This document shows positions 15,478-22,089 of a stretch of 28,502 bases of DNA, piece after piece (the first letter of the stretch is position 1; each line of letters opens with the position of its first letter). The translations under genes and the position numbers were made by a program. This DNA is from DATKDU01 sp035512595 (GTDB taxonomy: Bacteria > Planctomycetota > Planctomycetia > Pirellulales > Pirellulaceae). Under the pieces are notes generated by a model. That model was given only the letters and a program-made list of their open reading frames with translations. It made no database searches and was not told the origin of the DNA. The stretch is from positions 1-28,502 of the forward strand of contig DATKDU010000517.1 of NCBI GenBank assembly GCA_035512595.1. The letters are read 5' to 3'.

Positions 15478-16587
15478 CTACTCGCGTCTCTCTGGCGGCT
15501 TTTCCGGATGCGGCATCGGCGGAGTTGGGCTTGGATCGGCGGGGCGTGCCATCGGCGCGGCCTGGGCCGGTGCGACCGCCAGTTCCGCCGAGACGGTCAG
15601 CTCCTCCTCGCCGCGGAGAACGACTACTTCGACCTTGTCACCCGCGACGTACCGGCCGATGACGATCGCCAGGTGGCCGGGGTTGATGATTCGCGCGCCG
15701 CCGACGCTGACGATGTCGTCCCCTGTTTGCAGCCCGGCTTTGTTAGCAGGGGAATCGGGAAGCACCTTCTGGACGATCGCTCCAATCGGCGGCATTCCGG
15801 CGGGGGCGGTCTCGACTCCGAGAAATGGATAGGCAAGCGTCTTGCCTTCTTTCATCGCGCCCAAGATTTTTTCATTCCCTGCAATCGGCACAGCAAAGCC
15901 GATGCCGCTGTCATACCACTGGGCGCCGGCCCCTTCCTGCTTGCCGCCGGGGGACAGCGGCACGCAGATGCCGACAATGCGGCCGTCGAGGTCGATGAGC
16001 GGTCCGCCGTAATTGGCGGGGCTCAAATTGGCGTCGGTCTGGATCGCCTTGGCGGAGATGCGGCTGGTGGCGGAGATGATTCCGGCAGTGAGTGCCGGCT
16101 CGTCGTCGCCGAAGCCGATGCCGAGGGCCACGACCCACTGGCCGACGAAGGCTTCGTCGCGCGGGGCGAACCCGGGGACCGCGAGGTTGCTCACGCCGTC
16201 CACCTTGAGGACGCACAGCTTGCGGGTCTCGTCGCGGCCCAGGAGCCTGGCGACTTTCCGTTGCCCGTCGGCGAAGCGGACGGTGATCACCGGCGGCTTA
16301 CGGAGGAAGTTGTAGGTGCTGGTGAGGATATGGCCGTCCGAGGAGATCACCACGCCGGTCGTGGGACCATCGCCCGGAGCGTGGATTCCCTTGCCAATGC
16401 CGCTGCCGGCGGCCAGTCCGCCGAAGCCTTCGATGGTGACGAGGCTGGGGAGCACTTTGTTGGCAGCGGCGCGGAACGCCTTGGGGGCCAGGAGCGTGCC
16501 GCGGAGGGTTTCGCTCGTCGTCGGTTCCTGCGCAATGGCACCCGCCGCGCCGATCAAGGAAGCCAGGAGCCATAGAGAGTGCTTCAT
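15478..16587 (-). CDS. Secreted HtrA-like pseudoprotease with PDZ domain (no catalytic residues)
   Basis: 369 residues. Signal peptide at 1-19 (MKHSLWLLASLIGAAGAIA, then QE). A trypsin-like S1C fold (~35-245) is followed by a PDZ domain (~253-335; VLPDSPANKAGLQTGDDIVSVGG) and a Pro-rich tail. All three catalytic positions are substituted when aligned with the neighbour at 17733: LTNHHVV becomes LTSTYNF (His to Tyr92), GGDVAIIK becomes TRKLCVLK (Asp to Lys123), and GNSGGPL becomes ANYGGPL (Ser to Tyr193). It should bind peptides or partner proteins but not cleave. Its ATG overlaps the upstream stop codon as ATGA, with GGTGGAG before it, so the two pseudoproteases are translationally coupled. 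It is the last gene of the seven-gene block. Confidence 0.9.
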   Translation of the reverse strand: MKHSLWLLASLIGAAGAIAQEPTTSETLRGTLLAPKAFRAAANKVLPSLVTIEGFGGLAAGSGIGKGIHAPGDGPTTGVVISSDGHILTSTYNFLRKPPVITVRFADGQRKVARLLGRDETRKLCVLKVDGVSNLAVPGFAPRDEAFVGQWVVALGIGFGDDEPALTAGIISATSRISAKAIQTDANLSPANYGGPLIDLDGRIVGICVPLSPGGKQEGAGAQWYDSGIGFAVPIAGNEKILGAMKEGKTLAYPFLGVETAPAGMPPIGAIVQKVLPDSPANKAGLQTGDDIVSVGGARIINPGHLAIVIGRYVAGDKVEVVVLRGEEELTVSAELAVAPAQAAPMARPADPSPTPPMPHPEKPPERRE

Positions 16588-17723
16588 CGCTCCACCGCCA
16601 GCGTGATCTTCACGCTCAACAGGTCGTTCTTCCGCTTGACTTCGAGCACGACCTCGCTGCCGGGGCGAAGCGCTTCGACGATCCGCCGGTAGTCGCCGCC
16701 GTCGCGCACCACCTGGCCGTCGATCGCGACGATCAGATCATCGGTCTTGAGGCCGGCCTGCGCCGCCGGCGAGCCGGGGATGACCCGGTCGATGTACGCC
16801 GGGCTCTTACGGCCGCCGAGGGCAAACAGCCGGATGCCGAGGTCCGCCTTGGCCCCCGCCGGCGGCATGGGATCGACCGCTGCAACCCTGGGCTGCTCTT
16901 CCTTCCCTTCGACAAACGCCTTCAAGAGGTCTGCCGGGATGGCGTAGTTCAACCGCGTGTTCGTGGCCCGCGATTCGATCACCCGGCCAATCATGCCGAC
17001 GAGCTTCCCCTCGGCATTCACCACCGCGCCGCCGGCGGCGCCCGGATTGCTGGTGATGGCGTCGATCAAGTAGACGTCTCCGTCGTAGGGAAAATCGTGA
17101 TAGCCGCGGCGGGCGTCGAGCTGCGTCCGCAGCGACAGGACGCCGATGTTGACGGAGAGGGGGTCTCGGCCGTCGGCCACCTTGAACGCATTGCTCACGC
17201 CGAGGACCCAGTCCCCTTTGGCGGCAACCGGCTTGTCCTCCAGCTCGAAATGCTCCTGCGTGATCGCGTCGATCTTGAGCAAAGCGACCAGCAGCTTCTG
17301 GCTGCGGCGGACGACCTGCGCCGGGTGCGTGGTGCCGTCGGCCAGGGTCACGCGGAGGTTGTCGCCGGCGAGAAAAACCCCTTGCGTCGTGAGGACTTCC
17401 CCTTGCGGCGAGACAATCAGGCCGGTGGCGTATCCCGGACTGCGGCCGATGCCGGCGCCGAAGATTTTGACCGTGCGGGCCTGGGCGTACTCGACTGCCG
17501 GGGCGAAGGCGCCGTCAATGGCGGCATCTTGCGCCTTGGCTACATCGGCGGTTACCAACATGATCAGGGTCACGACGATCAATACAACTGTCAACGGTGC
17601 AAGTCGATTTGAACCGCGGATGACGCGGATGTACGCGGATGGATTGCCAGGTATCCGCGTCCTCCGCGTAATCCGCGGTTGAATCCTGCCGGAATCGCTG
17701 AAGTGAAGTACCGGAACGCTCAT
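16584..17723 (-). CDS. HtrA-like pseudoprotease with PDZ domain, repeat-derived N-terminus
   Basis: 379 residues from the ATG at 17723. A signal-like helix lies at ~42-64 (LAPLTVVLIVVTLIMLVTAD, then AKA|QD). The S1C fold (~75-270) lacks the triad: LTTQGVF puts Gly115 at the His position, QKLLVALLK puts Leu145 at the Asp position, and NPGAAGGAV puts Ala231 at the Ser position. A PDZ domain follows (~293-376; VIPGSPAAQAGLKTDDLIVAIDG). Residues ~14-37 are encoded by the palindrome at 17612-17680, so the real start is uncertain: no ATG lies between the repeat and the signal helix, and TTG at 17594 or ATG at 17561 would leave a short or degraded leader. It starts 9 bases after the active protease stops and overlaps the next gene by 4 bases. 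Confidence 0.87.
   Translation of the reverse strand: MSVPVLHFSDSGRIQPRITRRTRIPGNPSAYIRVIRGSNRLAPLTVVLIVVTLIMLVTADVAKAQDAAIDGAFAPAVEYAQARTVKIFGAGIGRSPGYATGLIVSPQGEVLTTQGVFLAGDNLRVTLADGTTHPAQVVRRSQKLLVALLKIDAITQEHFELEDKPVAAKGDWVLGVSNAFKVADGRDPLSVNIGVLSLRTQLDARRGYHDFPYDGDVYLIDAITSNPGAAGGAVVNAEGKLVGMIGRVIESRATNTRLNYAIPADLLKAFVEGKEEQPRVAAVDPMPPAGAKADLGIRLFALGGRKSPAYIDRVIPGSPAAQAGLKTDDLIVAIDGQVVRDGGDYRRIVEALRPGSEVVLEVKRKNDLLSVKITLAVER
17612..17680. repeat. AACCGCGGATKACGCGGAT palindromic repeat
   Basis: Left arm 17612-17640 and right arm 17653-17680 both begin, read inward, with AACCGCGGAT and contain two more ACGCGGA units; they pair with a few mismatches and one extra base. The element lies within the 5' part of the second HtrA-like gene, so it is read as RITRRTRIPGNPSAYIRVIR. 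Confidence 0.85.
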
Positions 17724-17732
17724 GGGTTCAGC

Positions 17733-19613
17733 TTACGGTTGCGGCGGAATCTGAAATACCTGGTCGTCGATTTTTTCGCTGGCGACCTGCTGCGTAACGC
17801 ACACCAGTTCGATGCGCTCGGCCAGCGAGAGCACCAGCTTCCGCAGCATGGGCAGCCGCAAGCCGCCGCGGTCCTGCCACTGGTCATACGTCACGCTGGC
17901 GATCGGCTCATCGTCGTCGATGCCTACGCCGGACTTTTGCAGTTGGATCTGCGGCCGGCCGTCGTCGCCAAAGACGCTGAGCCACAAGAAAAGCTGCTCG
18001 CTATTGGCATCAGTGACGCTCAGCCGGTAGCAGAGGCGTCCGCGGGCCTTGTCCGAGCCGTCGAGCGCCAGCGTGCCGAAGCGGGACAGCGGCTTTTCGC
18101 TCAGCAGGCTGGCGATGACCGCCGCCTGGCAAAAGTGCGGATCGCGGAGGGCCCGCGCCTGGCCGATGGTCTGCACGCCGGCGCTCGACACGATCCAGTA
18201 GCCGCTGCCGTCGAAGACGACGGAGCGGCTCTTGCCGTCGAGCTCGTAATCGGCTCGCAGCCGGCCGTCCGCCGCGAGGTGCAGGGTCTGTTTGCCGGCA
18301 ACCTCTTCGCCGCGAAGGAGCTGCGATTCGATCCGCAGGCCCTCGCTGCCGACGACCTCACCGCGGCACTGCTGCTGCCAGTGCGCGAGGATCTGCTCGG
18401 CAATGGTGCGGTTGACTTCCGCGTCGCGGATCGTGCCGGCGTTTCCCAGCACGACCGGCGGCTGGGGCTTCTGGTTTTCCTTCTCCCCCGGCAACGGCAG
18501 TCGGGGCACCGGTTTTGCGCCCGGCATTCCCGGCGGACCGCCGGGGCGCGGTTGGGGCTGGGGCATCGGCTGCTCTTTGGGTTTTTCCGGTTGCCGGACA
18601 ATCGGCTCGTAGGGGAGCGAGATCAGCCGCACGTGGGCCGTGTGCTGGGTGCCGCCGCGCTCCCACGTCACTTCCGCGGGCCAGAGAGCCGGATACATCG
18701 AGACGATGTTGGTGAACTGGTTGGCATCGGTGATGGGAAAACGTTCGAACGAGATCAGCTTGTCGCCGAGCTCCAGGCCCGCCTTGGCGATCGGCGCGTC
18801 GAGGTTGACGGTGTGGCAGATGACCCCTTCCTCGCGGGTGCCGAAGATCGCATCGAGCGTGCCGTGCTGGGCAACCTTGGTGGAGAGCAGCTCGGGGATG
18901 AAGAGCTTGATCTGATTGGACGAAATCGCGTATCCCAGGCCGACGTTGACGCGGCCTCGCTCCTGGAAGCTGCCGCGGCCGTTGATACCGATGATTTCCC
19001 CGCGGAGGCTGAACAGCGGGCCGCCGGAATTGCCGGGGTTGATCGAGCTGTCCACCTGGATGCAGTTGCCGTAGACGAGCTGGTTGAGGCCGGAGCCTTC
19101 CTGATAGCGGCCAGTGCCGCTGACGATGCCGAGCGTGACGGTGGGGCGGAAATCCTCGGCCAGGACGAACGGGTTGCCCATCGCCATGGCCCAGTCGCCC
19201 ACGCGGACTTTTTCCGAGTCGCCCAGCGGCGCAGCGGGGAACTGCTTCTTGCCGCGGAGCTTGATGATCGCCACGTCCCCCCCCGGATCGGTGCCGACGA
19301 GGTCCCAGCGGTAGAGGCGGCCGTCGGCCAGTCCGGCCCAGCCTTCGGTTCCAGCGGCGGCGACAACGTGGTGGTTCGTGAGGGCGTATCCGGCCGGATC
19401 GTAGAGCACGCCCGAGCCGCCGCCGCCCCGATCGTTGCCGAAGATGGCGACGACGGCGCCATAGACCGACTCGATCGCTTGCGCCCGCTGGGCCTGGTCG
19501 GCTTTGACGGCGGCCAGATCGGCGAGGGAGATAGACTCGCTGGATTCCTGCGCGAGCAACGGGCCGGCGAGCGCGGCGAGCAGAACCAGCGGATAGAACA
19601 GAGTGCGGGGCAT
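17733..19613 (-). CDS. HtrA/DegP-like serine protease (S1C) with PDZ and C-terminal LolA-like domain
   Basis: 626 residues from the ATG at 19613; sequence upstream in this frame overlaps the NPCBM gene. Signal peptide 1-21. Protease domain ~45-240 with intact triad: His82 in LTNHHVV, Asp113 in GGDVAIIKL, Ser196 in NPGNSGGPL. A PDZ domain (~250-335; DAPIAKAGLELGDKLISF) is followed by a Pro-rich linker (~340-390). Residues ~395-626 form a domain whose strand pattern (RLRADYELDGKSRSVVFDG, GRLCYRLSV, IQLQKSGVG, DQVFQIP) resembles LolA-like periplasmic lipid/lipoprotein-binding folds; that part is inference. Expected role: ATP-independent protein quality control in the periplasm or cell envelope. 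It is the only one of the three adjacent HtrA proteins with a full triad. Confidence 0.93.
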   Translation of the reverse strand: MPRTLFYPLVLLAALAGPLLAQESSESISLADLAAVKADQAQRAQAIESVYGAVVAIFGNDRGGGGSGVLYDPAGYALTNHHVVAAAGTEGWAGLADGRLYRWDLVGTDPGGDVAIIKLRGKKQFPAAPLGDSEKVRVGDWAMAMGNPFVLAEDFRPTVTLGIVSGTGRYQEGSGLNQLVYGNCIQVDSSINPGNSGGPLFSLRGEIIGINGRGSFQERGRVNVGLGYAISSNQIKLFIPELLSTKVAQHGTLDAIFGTREEGVICHTVNLDAPIAKAGLELGDKLISFERFPITDANQFTNIVSMYPALWPAEVTWERGGTQHTAHVRLISLPYEPIVRQPEKPKEQPMPQPQPRPGGPPGMPGAKPVPRLPLPGEKENQKPQPPVVLGNAGTIRDAEVNRTIAEQILAHWQQQCRGEVVGSEGLRIESQLLRGEEVAGKQTLHLAADGRLRADYELDGKSRSVVFDGSGYWIVSSAGVQTIGQARALRDPHFCQAAVIASLLSEKPLSRFGTLALDGSDKARGRLCYRLSVTDANSEQLFLWLSVFGDDGRPQIQLQKSGVGIDDDEPIASVTYDQWQDRGGLRLPMLRKLVLSLAERIELVCVTQQVASEKIDDQVFQIPPQP

Positions 19614-19661
19614 GTCGTGGGTGATTCCATCAGGGGGCTGACGCCCCCCGCTCGCCGGTGG
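19613..19661 (-). repeat. GGCGAGCGGGGGGCGTCAGC repeat, copy 1
   Basis: The core at 19630-19657 (minus strand) is CGGCGAGCGGGGG, then CGTCAGCCCCCTGA. It supplies the last residues (GERGASAP) and the TGA stop of the NPCBM gene. Related copies are at 22046-22073 and 26530-26560. Confidence 0.82.
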
Positions 19662-20850
19662 ATGATCGCTCGCCTTTCTGAATGAATCGTACGTCGCACC
19701 AGTTGGCGTGGTCGGCCAGATCCAAACCTTCGCCGGCATCGACGACGAGCGTGATTTCCTGTTTGCCGCCGATCTCGATGCGAATGCTCTGCGGTGCGTC
19801 GGTGCCGCGGACTCGCTTGGTAAACAGCGTCTCGCCGTCGGCCAGGACGGAAAAGACGCAGTCCCCTTTGCCGCCGGTTTCCGCGTCGATGCCGATTTCG
19901 GCCGCCAACTCGTCGTACTTTCCCTCGGCCGCAAACGTCAGCCGGCTGATGGCGTGGACGCCGATCCCCTTGTCGAACGTGCGCCCGGCCAGCGTGAGCG
20001 TCCGTCCCATCACCGAGCGGTCGCGCCGCCAGGGGAGATCGAGGAAGGCAATCGACCGCTGAAGGGCGGCCGTCGGTTTGAGATCCGACAGATACACCAC
20101 CCGCCGCGAGCGGATCGTGACGCTGGCCACGGCCGACCAGGGAATTGGCACCTTGGCACCCGGCATCGCCAGCGTCAGCTTGCCGCGGGCGAGCGACTCG
20201 ATTTCCCCCGGCAGCGTCGAGCCGTCCTTGAGCGTCACCGTCGCATACGGCAGCTCGTCCTCGCCGTTGGGCTGGGTGACGACAATCGCCACCAGCCGCG
20301 AGCGGGGAATCGACTGCTCCGCGCTTTCGATGTGGACTTTAAGGTCGCTCTCCGTCAGTCCGACGGTAATGCCGGCGACGCTGTCGATCGTTTCATCCAC
20401 CTTGACGAAAATCCGGTCGGTTTCCGCAGACGGGGCGACGATCGCTTTGTCGATGGCCTCATTCTTGAGGGCGGGGCCAAAACGAATCGCCCGCACGCGC
20501 TCCAGCGGAATGCCGAGCTTTTCCTCGCCGGCAGTGACGACCTGGCAGATGTCGTTTTCCATCGTCAGTGACGAGGCGCGGACAAGACCGCCGCCGACAA
20601 GCTGGAGCTCAATGGCGGCTTGGTCCTTGGGCGTGGCCGTCACCGGCGCGACGCTGATCTGCCGCAGATCGTCGAGAGCGAGGTTTTCGGGCAAGCCGTC
20701 GCCCGTGACTTTGCCGTTTGCAATCGCGATCTCCTTGAGCGGCAGGGATTGGCCGTTGAGGAGGTCAATCTTCGGCTCAAAGCGGGGCGCCTGTGCCACT
20801 GCTCCGTGGACGAGCACGAGCAATACCGGCAACACGAGACAGCGTTTCAT
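19630..20850 (-). CDS. Secreted NPCBM-domain protein
   Basis: 406 residues from the ATG at 20850. Signal peptide 1-19 (ending HGAVA, then QA). Residues ~25-245 are beta-rich and contain two stretches where a small polar strand precedes a basic or acidic loop (for example VTLKDGSTLPGEIESLARGKLTLAMPG), as in planctomycete domains that often precede NPCBM. Residues ~250-390 are an NPCBM domain, a carbohydrate-binding-like module: VVYLSDLKP, then MGRTLTLAGRTFDKGIGVHA, FAAEGKYDELAAEIGID, CVFSVLADG, and the closing HANWCDVRFI. Its role is probably binding glycans or envelope material outside the inner membrane. The last eight residues come from a repeat. The active HtrA gene starts 16 bases after its stop. 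Confidence 0.88.
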   Translation of the reverse strand: MKRCLVLPVLLVLVHGAVAQAPRFEPKIDLLNGQSLPLKEIAIANGKVTGDGLPENLALDDLRQISVAPVTATPKDQAAIELQLVGGGLVRASSLTMENDICQVVTAGEEKLGIPLERVRAIRFGPALKNEAIDKAIVAPSAETDRIFVKVDETIDSVAGITVGLTESDLKVHIESAEQSIPRSRLVAIVVTQPNGEDELPYATVTLKDGSTLPGEIESLARGKLTLAMPGAKVPIPWSAVASVTIRSRRVVYLSDLKPTAALQRSIAFLDLPWRRDRSVMGRTLTLAGRTFDKGIGVHAISRLTFAAEGKYDELAAEIGIDAETGGKGDCVFSVLADGETLFTKRVRGTDAPQSIRIEIGGKQEITLVVDAGEGLDLADHANWCDVRFIQKGERSSTGERGASAP

Positions 20851-20903
20851 AGTCTCAGTATAGTCGCCTTGCCTGCGCAATTGAGCCGTCCGCGGCGCTG
20901 CAA

Positions 20904-20929
20904 GGTCCCGCCCGGCAGGCGGGACCTAC
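20904..20929 (-). repeat. Single REP: GTAG plus GGTCCCGCC hairpin
   Basis: On the minus strand: GTAG (20929-20926), overlapping a perfect hairpin with 9-base arms GGTCCCGCC / GGCGGGACC and a 5-base TGCCG loop. The TAG of the GTAG is the stop codon of the TPR gene at 20926. Confidence 0.85.
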
Positions 20930-21978
20930 CCCTCATCCTCAGAAAAGCTCTTGTAATACTGCTCGATGAGCTGCTGGTAGCGGGCGGGGTACTTTTCCTT
21001 GATGGCGCTATAGACCGGGTCGCGGTCGCGGTCGCGGAGGTGGCTCCAGGGGCTCTGCGGCCCGCCGCGGTGGAGCCGCTTGACCGTATCGGTGTCGGTC
21101 CCCTTGCTGTTGCCCCCTTGGCTGCCCCCCTGGCTTTGGCCCTGGCCTTGGCCTTCGCTCTCGCTCCCCTCGCCTTGCTTCTGGCCCTGCTTGCTCCCCT
21201 TGCCCCCTCCCTTGCAGTTGCACTCGCGCTCTTCCGCTTCCTTGATCAGCTTGGCGAGGATGTCGATGATCTTGTCCTGCTGCTCGCGGGTCGTCTGGCC
21301 AGTGTCCGCAAGCGACAGCTTGCGGCGGCTGTAGTCCATCCGCAACTGCACGTCGGTCAGGGTCCCCTCCTGGTAGAGCTTGAGGACTTCGAGCTGGCGG
21401 AACGCGCCGACCCGCATCCGCTCGGGAGCGTCGGGATAGTCGCTGAGGAACTTCGTCAGGCACTCGGTCGCTTCCTGGTGCGCTAGGAGCTGGCCGTAGG
21501 CCACGCCGCGGAGGAACAGCGCTTCGCCGTCGCGGGTCGTCTTGCCCGCCCATTTTTTGCCGGCGTCTTCCAGGATCGGCAATGCGTCTTCAAACCGCTC
21601 CTGGAGCAGGTACGCGCGGGCCAGGTAGTACGATGCTTCCGCGGCGAGGTACGGATCGGCCGCATCACGCAGCTTGCCCAGCGCGGTAATCGCCGCGTCG
21701 AGGTTCTCTTCGCCCAGTACCCCTAGCGCGTCACGAAATTCGGGATAGAGCTCGCGGAGCCCCTCGGTAATGGCCACAGCACGGGCATCAGGTTCGGCAC
21801 GCAGGGCGGTGACGATCTCCACCGCCTTGGTGATCGCGTCTGTTTTGGCCTCCTTGTTCTCTTTCACGGCGGCGACAAAGTCGTCGAGGACCTTGTCGGT
21901 GAGGCTTTCGGCAGCATTGGCCACAGCACCTGCCGCAACCACGGAAATGACAACCGCTGCGAAAATGCGACGCATCAT
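20926..21978 (-). CDS. Exported TPR-repeat protein with Gln/Gly-rich linker
   Basis: 350 residues from the ATG at 21978, with GGAG 8 bases upstream. Signal peptide 1-22 (ending AVANA). Helical repeats of TPR type lie at ~70-215 (LDAAITALGKLRDA, YLAAEASYYLARAYLLQERFEDALPILEDA, GEALFLRGVAYGQLLAHQEATECLTKFLSDYP). A helix (REQQDKIIDILAKLIKEAEERE) precedes a Gly/Gln/Ser-rich linker (~255-300). The C-terminal RDRDPVYSAIKEKYPARYQQLIEQYYKSFSE is a short motif region that recurs in planctomycete proteins next to DUF4175-like genes. It is probably a periplasmic scaffold acting with the coiled-coil and membrane proteins encoded just upstream. Its TAG stop lies in a REP element. Confidence 0.85.
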   Translation of the reverse strand: MMRRIFAAVVISVVAAGAVANAAESLTDKVLDDFVAAVKENKEAKTDAITKAVEIVTALRAEPDARAVAITEGLRELYPEFRDALGVLGEENLDAAITALGKLRDAADPYLAAEASYYLARAYLLQERFEDALPILEDAGKKWAGKTTRDGEALFLRGVAYGQLLAHQEATECLTKFLSDYPDAPERMRVGAFRQLEVLKLYQEGTLTDVQLRMDYSRRKLSLADTGQTTREQQDKIIDILAKLIKEAEERECNCKGGGKGSKQGQKQGEGSESEGQGQGQSQGGSQGGNSKGTDTDTVKRLHRGGPQSPWSHLRDRDRDPVYSAIKEKYPARYQQLIEQYYKSFSEDEG

Positions 21979-22045
21979 GGCAACCGCTCCTTTTATTCTA
22001 TTGTCCGACCTGTGGTGCTTACGGCCTGGACTGCCGGCTGGCCAA

Positions 22046-22089
22046 TCGGGGGGCTGACGCCCCCCGCTCGCCGACGCAATGTATCCTAC
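22046..22089 (-). repeat. GGCGAGCGGGGGGCGTCAGC repeat, copy 2, with GTAG edge
   Basis: Minus strand: GTAG (22089-22086), then GATACATTGCGT, then CGGCGAGCGGGGGG, then CGTCAGCCCCCCGA. CGGGGGGC-GTCA-GCCCCCCG is a perfect 8-base stem. The TAG of GTAG is the stop codon of the coiled-coil gene. Confidence 0.8.

Noticed and set aside
17679..19685. Long open frame on the + strand (668 codons)
   Set aside because: It is antisense to the intact HtrA gene and mirrors its GC-rich codon pattern; its translation is Arg/Asp/Ala-rich with no motif.
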